Assembly (NCBI GenBank): GCA_030610725.1 | Contig: JAUWRE010000062.1 | Coordinates: 1-6,679 of the forward strand | Origin: Candidatus Aerophobota bacterium | Lineage (GTDB): Bacteria; Aerophobota; Aerophobia; Aerophobales; AE-B3A | DNA length: 6,679 nt | Direction: 5' to 3' | Part shown: piece after piece, positions 1 to 5,743 of the stretch | Layout of the letters: every line of letters starts with the position of its first letter | How positions within the stretch are numbered: the stretch's first letter is position 1 | Translations under genes and position numbers: made by a program | Notes under the pieces: model-generated | The model's database searches: none | Told to the model about the DNA's origin: nothing | What the model saw: only the letters and a program-made list of their open reading frames with translations

Positions 1-524
1 GGAGCTATAGTCATCATGCGAAGTTTTCCCCTGCTATAATCCAAAATCTTCTTAAAGATTTCTAGAGAGGGAAGAAATATGCATTCAGGTAAAATCATAC
101 CCCTTTTTGTCGCAGAAATAAAAGGACCTTCCAGGTGAATGCCAAGAAGATTGGCTCCTCCCAAATCACTTCCCACGTTTTCAGAGGCAACTTCTAAATG
201 ATGATTATTTTCCTCTGGACGAAAAAGAGTAGTAGCTAAGAAACTGGTAGTGCCAAACTTTGCACAGGTACGGGAGATAATCTCAAGTGATTCTCTCCTG
301 CCATCAAGGACATCAGCCCCGCCAGCTCCCTGAATATGTAAGTCAATAAAGCCAGGAGTTACTATTCGACCTTCCGCATCAAGAACTTTTGCAGAGGGAT
401 AAACCTTTTTGACCTTTTCAATCTTAGCAATAACTCCATTTTCTAAAGAAATATCACTTTCTTTAATCTCTTTAGAGGACGGATTTAAAATTTTACCATT
501 TTTTATTAATAGATTCTTAGCCAT
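1..524 (-). CDS. nagA: N-acetylglucosamine-6-phosphate deacetylase, N-terminal part (3' end outside window)
   Basis: Reading leftwards from ATG at 524, an open frame of 174 codons runs off the window edge. It begins MAKNLLIKNGKILNPSSKEI, the small N-terminal beta-sandwich typical of amidohydrolases. It continues into the barrel with TPGFIDLHIQGAGGADVLDG (about residues 56-75), GTTSFLATT (91-99) and GIHLEGPFIS (128-137). These are NagA signatures, and Glu132 matches the metal-binding Glu of the family. Known role: cytoplasmic hydrolysis of GlcNAc-6-phosphate to glucosamine-6-phosphate and acetate in amino-sugar and peptidoglycan recycling. A full enzyme is about 380 residues, so less than half is visible and the later metal His residues and catalytic Asp cannot be checked. 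The usual KGAH motif after LEGPF reads KRGMI here, so a conserved His appears to be missing. No Shine-Dalgarno sequence precedes the ATG. The gene lies 82 nt downstream of the barrel protein gene on the same strand and may be co-transcribed with it. Confidence 0.9.
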   Translation of the reverse strand, partial: MAKNLLIKNGKILNPSSKEIKESDISLENGVIAKIEKVKKVYPSAKVLDAEGRIVTPGFIDLHIQGAGGADVLDGRRESLEIISRTCAKFGTTSFLATTLFRPEENNHHLEVASENVGSDLGGANLLGIHLEGPFISATKRGMILPECIFLPSLEIFKKILDYSRGKLRMMTIA

Positions 525-540
525 CTGAAGACCAGGTTCG

Positions 541-546
541 ACTATA
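541..546 (-). promoter_or_regulatory. Possible -10 box for nagA, near-leaderless transcript
   Basis: On the minus strand TATAGT lies about 17 nt upstream of the nagA ATG, preceded by ATT. A transcript starting some 7 nt further on would have a leader of only about 10 nt, which would fit the absence of a Shine-Dalgarno sequence. No good -35 hexamer is present (TTCAGA at 19-nt spacing is the best). This is a weak call, and co-transcription from the upstream barrel gene is an alternative. Confidence 0.25.
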
Positions 547-606
547 ATGATAGAAAAGGAGAAAATCTGAAGAAAACTAAACTGTGCTAATTTCGGGAGA
601 GAAAAT

Positions 607-1377
607 CTAGACCCTGAGGCAAACTCCTCCTCTTACTAAAAATCCATTCCAGATGCCTGCATCCAAAAGAAGATAGAGGTTATTGGTTATCTCAAAATTT
701 AATCCCAGATTAAGTTGGATAACAAGAGGTGTTATTTTAGGTTCAGTATATTCCAGGAATTCAAGGTTTATTTCCTCAGAGATTATTTCAATGGTAGTGG
801 TTGCTGTAGAGGCGTCATAAGTCTCGAGGGTAGCCTCGTAAGTAAGGAGCCCTTTAAAAGAGGCTATGCCGGCGCCAAAGCCAATATAGGGATGCAGGCG
901 CCAGGATGGTATTAAGTCCCAGCGAAAACTTAAATGATAAGAAGTTGGCTGCCAGAGCAATATACCACTTCCTGAGCCCTCGATATAACTGCCATCTGCA
1001 AGGTCATATCTTGCGTCTAAAGAGTCCAGAGCAATTCTTAATTCGCTTTTTTCTACTGCTATTCCAATACTGAAAGAACCGTCCTCTCCTCCAGGGTAGA
1101 ATCTAAACTCCAGCGCCAGGTTCTTCCCACTAGAGTCAAAGTCAACACTCTGGCTGTAGTCCCCGGCCGGGTCTATTGTCTCTGAAAATTCTTTTATTAG
1201 TTCTTGAAAGGCAGTCTCAAGCGTATCTGCCATAAAATCCTCAATCATAGGTTCTATCGGACGAAGATTCCAGATACCATAGTGAGGACTTATCTGCCAT
1301 TCTCCCTTAGCCAGGGCAAATTGGCTAAAGACAATGATTGTTGGAATAGTCAGAAAAACAAGGATTACTTTCTTCAT
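607..1377 (-). CDS. Predicted outer-membrane beta-barrel protein, OmpW-like
   Basis: A 256-residue protein with a clear Sec signal peptide: MKKVILVFLTIPTIIVFSQF followed by ALA|KGEW, with likely signal peptidase I cleavage after Ala23. The mature part has alternating hydrophobic strands ending in turns, including WQISPHYGIWNLRP (27-40), LALEFRFYPGG (87-97), SFSIGIAVEKSELRI (101-115), SYHLSFRWDLIPSWRLHPY (146-164), YIGFGAGIASFKG (164-176), LVIQLNLGLNFEI (218-230) and LYLLLDAGIWNGFLVRGGV (234-252). Pro-Tyr-Ile-Gly-Phe-Gly-Ala-Gly is typical of OmpW/OMP_b-brl barrels, which have about eight strands. Acidic stretches at about 41-80 and 185-213 probably form external loops or a periplasmic segment. 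The last residue is Val, not the usual terminal Phe of a beta-signal. I chose ATG at 1377 over a TTG at 1419 because it opens directly into the signal peptide and has AAGGA 9 nt upstream. Substrate unknown; structural, adhesive or pore roles are all possible. Confidence 0.75.
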   Translation of the reverse strand: MKKVILVFLTIPTIIVFSQFALAKGEWQISPHYGIWNLRPIEPMIEDFMADTLETAFQELIKEFSETIDPAGDYSQSVDFDSSGKNLALEFRFYPGGEDGSFSIGIAVEKSELRIALDSLDARYDLADGSYIEGSGSGILLWQPTSYHLSFRWDLIPSWRLHPYIGFGAGIASFKGLLTYEATLETYDASTATTTIEIISEEINLEFLEYTEPKITPLVIQLNLGLNFEITNNLYLLLDAGIWNGFLVRGGVCLRV

Positions 1378-1440
1378 TGCCGCTATTCCTTCCCTTATAT
1401 TTATTCTATAAATTATCAATTAGCTTGAAAAAGTCAATAA
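1378..1440 (-). promoter_or_regulatory. Candidate promoter and ribosome binding site for the barrel protein gene
   Basis: On the minus strand TTGACT (1437 to 1432) resembles a -35 box. The A/T-rich stretch after it holds TTTATA at 19-nt and TATAGA at 21-nt spacing, both longer than ideal, so the -10 box is uncertain. GGGAAGGA follows, with AAGGA at 1391-1387, 9 nt before the ATG. That ribosome binding site is convincing and decides the start. Together with the rightward yebC promoter this makes a divergent control region. Confidence 0.4.
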
Positions 1441-1475
1441 ATATATTTGAGGGGAAGAATGTTTTTCCTTTATGA

Positions 1476-1503
1476 TTGACCTTGAACTCTTTTTTGCTAT
1501 ACT
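1476..1503 (+). promoter_or_regulatory. Sigma-70-type promoter with extended -10, driving yebC-tldD-tldE
   Basis: TTGACC (1476-1481) and TATACT (1498-1503) are separated by 16 nt. TG at 1495-1496, one base before the -10 hexamer, gives an extended -10 element (TGCTATACT). The predicted start near 1510 leaves a leader of under 20 nt before the yebC ATG. It is the best promoter match in the window, in the right orientation for the three-gene operon. Confidence 0.7.
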
Positions 1504-1514
1504 AAAGAAAAAAA

Positions 1515-1520
1515 GAGGTG
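1515..1520 (+). promoter_or_regulatory. Ribosome binding site of yebC
   Basis: GAGGTG lies 7 nt upstream of the ATG at 1528. It is a strong match to the 16S anti-Shine-Dalgarno sequence and fixes the start that gives the family's N-terminus MSGHSKWSSIKHKK. Confidence 0.8.
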
Positions 1521-1527
1521 AATTGAA

Positions 1528-2271
1528 ATGTCCGGTCATTCTAAATGGAGTAGCATAAAGCATAAGAAAGCCAAGAAAGATGCTCAAAAGGGTGCTAGTT
1601 TCAGTAAACTCTCCCGTAAAATAGCTATTGAGGCAAGAGCGGGGGGAGGCCCAGAGACAAATCCTGCTTTACGTTTAGCCATTGATATGGCGCAGGAGGT
1701 AGGGATGCCCAAGGATAATATCCAGCGGGCTATCCAGCGGGGGACAGGTGAGATGCCCGGGGTTAGCTATGCAGCTTTTAACTGTGAGGGGTATGGGCCT
1801 GGGGGAGTGGCTCTATTTATTGAGGGAGTTACTGATAATAAAAAGAGAGCTGTCGCCGAGATTAGACATATTCTATCCAAGAATGGAGGCCACCTGGGAG
1901 AAGTTGGATGTGTAAACTGGCTGTTTGACCGCAAAGGTTTAATGGTTTTGCATAAAACAAAGGTAGATGAGGATAAGGTAATCGAGATGGCTATTGAGGT
2001 AGGAGCAGAAGACATAAAAGATGAAGGGGATATTCTGGAGATTGTTTTTCCTCCTGAACAGTTCAGCCAGATTAAAGAGAATATAAAAAGAATAGGATAT
2101 AGCCCTGAACTATTTGAGTTGACTATGATTCCTCAAACTACTGTTCCCCTGGAAGAAAAAGAAGCTTTGCGGATGCTTCGTTTGATGGATGCGCTGGAGG
2201 ATTCTGAGGAAGTACAGAAGGTCTATGCTAACTTCGATATTGCAGAAGAGATTATGGAAAAGGTTACCTGA
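1528..2271 (+). CDS. yebC: YebC/PmpR family translation or regulatory protein
   Basis: The 247-residue product matches the whole YebC/TACO1 family architecture. The basic N-terminus is MSGHSKWSSIKHKKAKKDAQ, followed by FSKLSRKIAIEARAGGG (about 25-41), NPALRLAIDMAQEVGMPKDN (45-64) and IQRAIQRGTGE. The middle domain holds the diagnostic YGPGGVALFIEGVTDNKKR and VAEIRHILSKNGGHLGEVGCV. The C-terminal part has EVGAEDI and MIPQTTVPLEEKEA, and then LRLMDALED. Length is as expected (E. coli YebC is about 246). Family members were first described as DNA-binding regulators (PmpR). Bacterial and mitochondrial (TACO1) members have since been implicated in translation, helping ribosomes through difficult proline-rich stretches. 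The protein is cytoplasmic. It is the first gene of a three-gene operon; its TGA stop directly abuts the tldD ATG. In many bacteria yebC instead precedes ruvC, which is absent here. Confidence 0.96.
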   Translation: MSGHSKWSSIKHKKAKKDAQKGASFSKLSRKIAIEARAGGGPETNPALRLAIDMAQEVGMPKDNIQRAIQRGTGEMPGVSYAAFNCEGYGPGGVALFIEGVTDNKKRAVAEIRHILSKNGGHLGEVGCVNWLFDRKGLMVLHKTKVDEDKVIEMAIEVGAEDIKDEGDILEIVFPPEQFSQIKENIKRIGYSPELFELTMIPQTTVPLEEKEALRMLRLMDALEDSEEVQKVYANFDIAEEIMEKVT

Positions 2272-3633
2272 ATGAAATCTTTTTTGAGTTCTTGTTTAAA
2301 AAGAGTGAAGGCAGATTATCTGGAAATCAGGTATGAGGAAGTCAAAGTAGTGGGAATTCACTATGTAGGCAAGGAACTGGAAGCAATAGGGGAGTCCTAT
2401 GAAAAAGGGGGAGGAATAAGAGCAAAAAGTAGAGGGGGTTGGAGTTTTGTTTCCTTTAATGATTTATCTAAATTGAAAGATTACTTAGAATTAGCTACAA
2501 AAGGAGCTCACCTGATAAAAGGAGAGGAAATTAAGCTAGCTTCTCTTCCTGCCCGAAATGAGGTAATAAGTGTAGAGGTAGAACTCGACCCAGCCGATGT
2601 TTCCCTGCAAGAAAAATATCTTCTCTGTAACCGCTATAACAAAATCCTTCTTTCTGGCAAAGAAATCCAGACTTCAGCTTTAAGGTATGCTGATATTCAT
2701 ACTACAAAGTACTTTATTAATTCAGAAGGAACTTACATTGAACAGGAGAGGATAGATACAGTGTTGGGGATGAGGGCTATAGCCAGAAGGGGAGATAATA
2801 TCCAATCTGCCCATATGGGGATAGGAGGAGTGGGAGGCTACGGACTGGTGAAGGAAAAGGCAGAACAGGCAGAAGAGACAGTCAAGCGAGCACAAGATCT
2901 ATTAGACGCAGAACCAGCTAAAGGAGGAAAGTACACTATCATAGTGGACCCTGAGTTAAGCGGTGTTTTTGCTCACGAGGCTTTTGGTCACCTTTCTGAG
3001 GCTGATTTTTTATACGAGGATAAAAGACTTCAGAAAATAATGGCATTAGGAAGGGTCTTTGGGCCGCCCGGACTGAATATTATTGATGAACCTCGCATCA
3101 AAGGAGAAGGGGGTTATTATTTGTACGATGATGAAGGAGTTCCTTCCCAAAAGACTTATTTAATTAAAGAAGGCAGACTCAGTGGCAGGCTTCACTCGCG
3201 GGAGACATCAGCTAAGATGGGGGAAGAGATTACCGGCAATGCACGAGCTATAAGCTATGATTATCCTCCTATCGTGAGGATGAGTAATACCTATGTTGCA
3301 GCAGGAGATAAGTCCTTTGAGGAGATGATAGAAGAGGTAGGGGAAGGAGTCTATGTTAAGGGCTTTCAGGGGGGGCAGACTAATCTAGAGATGTTTACTT
3401 TTGCTCCAGAAGAAGGTTATCTTATAAAAAAGGGCAGGATTGACAAAAGAATAAGAGATTTAAATCTTACTGGAAATATCTTCAACACCTTAGCCAGTAT
3501 TAAGGCTATTGGTAATGATTTAGTCCTCTTCACTGGACCAGGGGGGTGTGGAAAAGGAGGTCAATCGCCTCTTCCTGTTTCTACAGGAGGACCTCACCTG
3601 GAGATAAGAGATGTAGTAGTGGGAGGAAAGTGA
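2272..3633 (+). CDS. tldD: TldD metalloprotease, catalytic subunit of TldD/TldE
   Basis: The 453-residue product is a peptidase U62-family protein. The zinc-binding motif HEAFGH lies at residues 235-240 (His235, Glu236, His240) within VDPELSGVFAHEAFGHLSEA. Other TldD hallmarks are GGIRAKSRGGWSFVSFND near residues 46-63, YEDKRLQKIMALG, YDDEGVPSQKTYLIKEGRLSG, NARAISYDYPPIVRMSNTY and FAPEEGYLIKKGRI. The C-terminus reads GPGGCGKGGQSPLPVSTGGP. Known role: with TldE it forms a heterodimeric zinc protease whose active site is buried in a channel, so it cuts unfolded peptides in a sequence-tolerant way. In enterobacteria it removes the microcin B17 leader and degrades the antitoxin CcdA. The start follows the yebC stop with no gap, and AAAAGG at 2258-2263 lies 8 nt upstream inside yebC, so translation is probably coupled. 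The partner gene follows with a 1-nt overlap. Length is slightly below E. coli TldD (481), with no sign of damage. Confidence 0.96.
   Translation: MKSFLSSCLKRVKADYLEIRYEEVKVVGIHYVGKELEAIGESYEKGGGIRAKSRGGWSFVSFNDLSKLKDYLELATKGAHLIKGEEIKLASLPARNEVISVEVELDPADVSLQEKYLLCNRYNKILLSGKEIQTSALRYADIHTTKYFINSEGTYIEQERIDTVLGMRAIARRGDNIQSAHMGIGGVGGYGLVKEKAEQAEETVKRAQDLLDAEPAKGGKYTIIVDPELSGVFAHEAFGHLSEADFLYEDKRLQKIMALGRVFGPPGLNIIDEPRIKGEGGYYLYDDEGVPSQKTYLIKEGRLSGRLHSRETSAKMGEEITGNARAISYDYPPIVRMSNTYVAAGDKSFEEMIEEVGEGVYVKGFQGGQTNLEMFTFAPEEGYLIKKGRIDKRIRDLNLTGNIFNTLASIKAIGNDLVLFTGPGGCGKGGQSPLPVSTGGPHLEIRDVVVGGK
3621..3626 (+). promoter_or_regulatory. Ribosome binding site of tldE inside the end of tldD
   Basis: GGGAGG is 6 nt before ATG 3633 and 9 nt before the adjacent ATG 3636. 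The first overlaps the tldD stop as TGATG. Both spacings are acceptable, so the exact start is uncertain by one codon. The arrangement suggests re-initiation or coupled translation. Confidence 0.7.
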
Positions 3634-4928
3634 TGATGAAGGATATCCTGGAAATGGCTGCCGCTTCTGCAGAAGAAGCAGAGCTTTACCGGGTGAAGTC
3701 TAAAAGTAGTGAGGTTATATTCGAGGCAAATCGACTAAAATCAATCGATTCTTCCTTTGAGGAGGGCATAGGCTTACGAATAATCAAACAAGGGAAAATT
3801 GGGTTTTCCAGTTCTACTGACCTTAGCCAACCTCGTCCTTTAGTAAAAGCGGCTTCAGACTCAGCTCAATTTGGCCAGAAAGCCCACTTTCATCTTCCTT
3901 CTGCTGATAGCACTTCTTCTGTTGAATGTTATGATGATTCTCTTATCTCTTTGAGTTTAGAACAGATGATAAGGGAGGGCAGGAAAGCTATTGATTTAAT
4001 TCTCAAGGAGGCCCCTTCCCTGCACTGCGAAGGAGAAGTAGCCAAGGCGGAAGCCGAGATTAGTATTCTGAACACTAATGGACTTTCTCACTCTTATAAA
4101 AGGACAAGTTATACTTTTTCCCTGGGTGCCTTTTTAGCAGAAGAAGGAAACTTCCTGGGCATAGGAGAAGGGGAAGCCAGTGTAAAATATCATGATTGGT
4201 CTTCTTCTGTTGCTCACAGAATACTGGAGGCTTTTAGATTAACTAGAAAAAAGGGGAGTATTTCCCCCGGCAAGCATCCGGTTATTTTTACCTCTAAGGC
4301 TGTTCCTTTGCTCCTGCAATCATTGAAGCAGGGAATTAATGGAAAAGTGCTGCAAAAGAAAATATCTCCTCTTTTGGGGAAAATAGGTAAACCCGTTGTT
4401 TCTTCTTTTATAGATGTTTTTGATGACGCCCTATTTCCTTTTGCTCTGGCTACTTCTCCTATAGACGGAGAGGGTATACCTTCCCGCCGTACTCCCATAA
4501 TCGAGGAGGGAGTCTTAAAAAACTTCATCTATGACCTACAGACATCTGGTTTAATGGGTACTGAAAGTACTTCTAGTGGAGCCAGAGGTTATAGTTCTTT
4601 GCCCTCACCTGCTACCAGTAACTTTATTGTAAAAGAGGGTAAAGTTCCTTTAGAGGAGATGGTAAAAGACATCAAGGAAGGAATAATTGTAGACCAGGTA
4701 ATAGGTTCAGGGCAAGGTAACGTTTTAATGGGAGAGTTTTCAGTAAATTTAGACCTTGCTTATAAGATAGAAAATGGAAAGATTAAAGGCAGAGTTAAAG
4801 ATATTATGGTCAGCGGTAATTCCTATACTATGCTCAATAATGTCCTGGCTCTGGGAAGTGAATCCCGTTTTATCGGGACTACCCGCACCCCTCCTATCTA
4901 TTTCAAAGAAATAAGCATAGCTGGGTAA
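3633..4928 (+). CDS. tldE: TldE/PmbA, non-catalytic partner of TldD
   Basis: A protein of 431 residues (430 if translation begins at the second ATG, 3636), homologous to TldD but without an HExxxH motif, as expected for TldE/PmbA. Family signs include SSEVIFEANRLKSIDSSFEE near the start and then GIGLRIIKQGKIGFSSSTDL. The C-terminal half has KHPVIFTSKAVPLLLQSL, SFIDVFDDALFPFALATSPI, DGEGIPSRRTPIIEEGVLKN and FIYDLQTSGLMGTESTS. It ends with MGEFSVNLDLAYKIENGKIK, GRVKDIMVSGNSYTML and GSESRFIGTTRTPPIYFKEI. Known role: it pairs with TldD and completes the substrate channel and the fold around the active site; alone it is not proteolytic. The frame stays open upstream to 3546, but that stretch overlaps the tldD C-terminus, has no family similarity and lacks a ribosome site. 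The start at 3633 has GGGAGG 6 nt upstream. A heptanucleotide repeat begins 6 nt after the stop. Confidence 0.95.
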   Translation: MMKDILEMAAASAEEAELYRVKSKSSEVIFEANRLKSIDSSFEEGIGLRIIKQGKIGFSSSTDLSQPRPLVKAASDSAQFGQKAHFHLPSADSTSSVECYDDSLISLSLEQMIREGRKAIDLILKEAPSLHCEGEVAKAEAEISILNTNGLSHSYKRTSYTFSLGAFLAEEGNFLGIGEGEASVKYHDWSSSVAHRILEAFRLTRKKGSISPGKHPVIFTSKAVPLLLQSLKQGINGKVLQKKISPLLGKIGKPVVSSFIDVFDDALFPFALATSPIDGEGIPSRRTPIIEEGVLKNFIYDLQTSGLMGTESTSSGARGYSSLPSPATSNFIVKEGKVPLEEMVKDIKEGIIVDQVIGSGQGNVLMGEFSVNLDLAYKIENGKIKGRVKDIMVSGNSYTMLNNVLALGSESRFIGTTRTPPIYFKEISIAG

Positions 4929-4933
4929 GTATT

Positions 4934-5000
4934 TCTCGTATCTCGTTGTTCGTATCTCGTATCTGGTATAGCATATAGCGGGTAGCGTTTAGCGTATAGG
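4934..5000 (+). repeat. Degenerate heptanucleotide tandem repeat, TCTCGTA and TAGCGTA blocks
   Basis: Read in steps of seven from 4934, the units are TCTCGTA, TCTCGTT, GTTCGTA, TCTCGTA, TCTGGTA, then TAGCATA, TAGCGGG, TAGCGTT, TAGCGTA and a final TAGG. The period stays exact over 67 nt with no indel while the consensus switches from TCTCGTA to TAGCGTA after the fifth unit. It starts 6 nt after the tldE stop. Bases 4977-4999 match 5678-5700 at 22 of 23 positions. Confidence 0.85.
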
Positions 5001-5116
5001 ACGAATTATTATCTACAGCATCCTAGCACTTATTTATCAAGCTAAAAACCCAAAATAGCCATTTTATTTGCAGTTCCAATACTGCAGAAAGATAAACGTA
5101 GCTAGACAAGAAACAT
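5001..5116 (+). other. Leader region of the adenosyltransferase gene with a short inverted repeat
   Basis: This A/T-rich stretch has no ORF. A perfect inverted repeat, TGCAGT (5069-5074) and ACTGCA (5081-5086), has a 6-nt loop and extends to 8 bp at 5067-5088 if one G-U pair is allowed. No T-run follows, so it is not an ordinary intrinsic terminator; an operator or leader hairpin is possible. A poor promoter-like pair, TTGCAG (5068-5073) and GATAAA (5091-5096) with 17-nt spacing, overlaps the hairpin. No good Shine-Dalgarno sequence precedes the ATG at 5117. I see no cobalamin riboswitch elements. Confidence 0.35.
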
Positions 5117-5650
5117 ATGAAGAGAGGGTTGGTTCAGATATATACTGGAGAGGGAAAGGGAAAGACTACTGCTGCCATAGGGCAGGCAATAAGAGCCAGG
5201 GGAAGAGGCTTGAGGATTCTCTTTGTTCAGTTCCTTAAAGGTAAAGAAGGCTCTGGTGAAATTCCTCTTCTGGAAGATGTGGGAATTAAGGTAATCTGCA
5301 AAGGAGAAAAAGACAAATGGTTCTTTCCGGATAGATTAAAGGAAGAGGAGAAAAAGAAAATCAGGCTAGAATGGACTCACTTTTTGGATGAAATCAGCCG
5401 CCAAGTAATAGAAGAAAAGTATGATTTGGTTATCCTCGATGAAATAAACGTTGTTTTATACTATGAGCTCATTGATAAGAACAGGCTCATTGATTTCATA
5501 AGAAAAAAGCCCACTTGGCTGGAGATTATTCTTACCGGGCGCCATGCTTCCCCTGAACTAATTGAGATTGCTCACCTGGTAAGCGAGATAAAGAGTATTA
5601 AACATCCCTTTGATGCGGGAATGAAGGCAAGAAGAGGGATAGAGTACTGA
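5117..5650 (+). CDS. cobO: Corrinoid adenosyltransferase, CobO/BtuR type
   Basis: The 177-residue protein matches the CobA/CobO/BtuR family from end to end. The Walker A loop is GEGKGKTT (11-18) in IYTGEGKGKTTAAIGQAIRA. It is followed by RILFVQFLKG (33-42), the Walker B-like LVILDEIN (104-111), LTGRHASPELIEIAHLVSEI (139-158) and the C-terminal signature KHPFDAGMKARRGIEY (162-177). Known role: ATP-dependent transfer of the adenosyl group to cob(I)alamin or related corrinoids, producing adenosylcobalamin in the cytoplasm for B12 synthesis or salvage. It is about 20 residues shorter than E. coli BtuR (196) at the N-terminus, as in many bacterial homologues. ATG 5117 is the only sensible start because the P-loop comes ten residues later, yet it lacks a clear ribosome binding site. 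No other cobalamin gene lies in the window. It sits between two nearly identical heptad repeats and converges on pfk. Confidence 0.93.
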   Translation: MKRGLVQIYTGEGKGKTTAAIGQAIRARGRGLRILFVQFLKGKEGSGEIPLLEDVGIKVICKGEKDKWFFPDRLKEEEKKKIRLEWTHFLDEISRQVIEEKYDLVILDEINVVLYYELIDKNRLIDFIRKKPTWLEIILTGRHASPELIEIAHLVSEIKSIKHPFDAGMKARRGIEY

Positions 5651-5669
5651 AGTAGTTCATCGATAAATA

Positions 5670-5700
5670 CAGCGTAGAGCGGGTAGCGTATAGCGTATAG
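5670..5700 (+). repeat. TAGCGTA-type heptanucleotide repeat downstream of cobO
   Basis: Units of seven from 5670 are CAGCGTA, GAGCGGG, TAGCGTA, TAGCGTA and a final TAG. It lies 20 nt after the cobO stop, in the same orientation as the block after tldE. Bases 5678-5700 match 4977-4999 with one mismatch. A run of eight A residues follows at 5702-5709. Confidence 0.8.
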
Positions 5701-5743
5701 TAAAAAAAATTCAAAACTACAGGGAATACTTCATTGATAAAAA

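Noticed and set aside
543..548. TATAAT on the plus strand as a rightward promoter
   Set aside because: There is no -35 element at suitable spacing and no plus-strand gene follows; it is antisense to the barrel gene.
715..915. Plus-strand open frame of 66 codons
   Set aside because: It lies opposite the barrel protein gene, which has a signal peptide and ribosome site. The translated product has no family pattern.
1204..1428. Plus-strand open frame of 74 codons
   Set aside because: It is antisense to the N-terminal part of the barrel protein gene and its promoter region, with no ribosome site or recognisable protein features.
1767..2015. Minus-strand open frame inside yebC
   Set aside because: A shadow of a highly conserved gene; its residues follow yebC codon complement patterns.
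3546..3632. Upstream start for tldE giving 29 extra residues
   Set aside because: The extension overlaps the conserved C-terminus of tldD in another frame, has no family similarity, and the strong GGGAGG site points to 3633 or 3636.
4214..4528. Minus-strand open frame inside tldE
   Set aside because: Antisense to conserved tldE motifs, with no ribosome site and no supporting pattern.
4934..5000. Heptad arrays as a CRISPR array
   Set aside because: Units are 7 nt with no unique spacers; repeats of 23 nt or more separated by spacers are absent.
4929..5116. Cobalamin riboswitch upstream of cobO
   Set aside because: The non-repeat part is only about 116 nt, and I find no B12-box-like sequence or multi-stem core, only one short hairpin.
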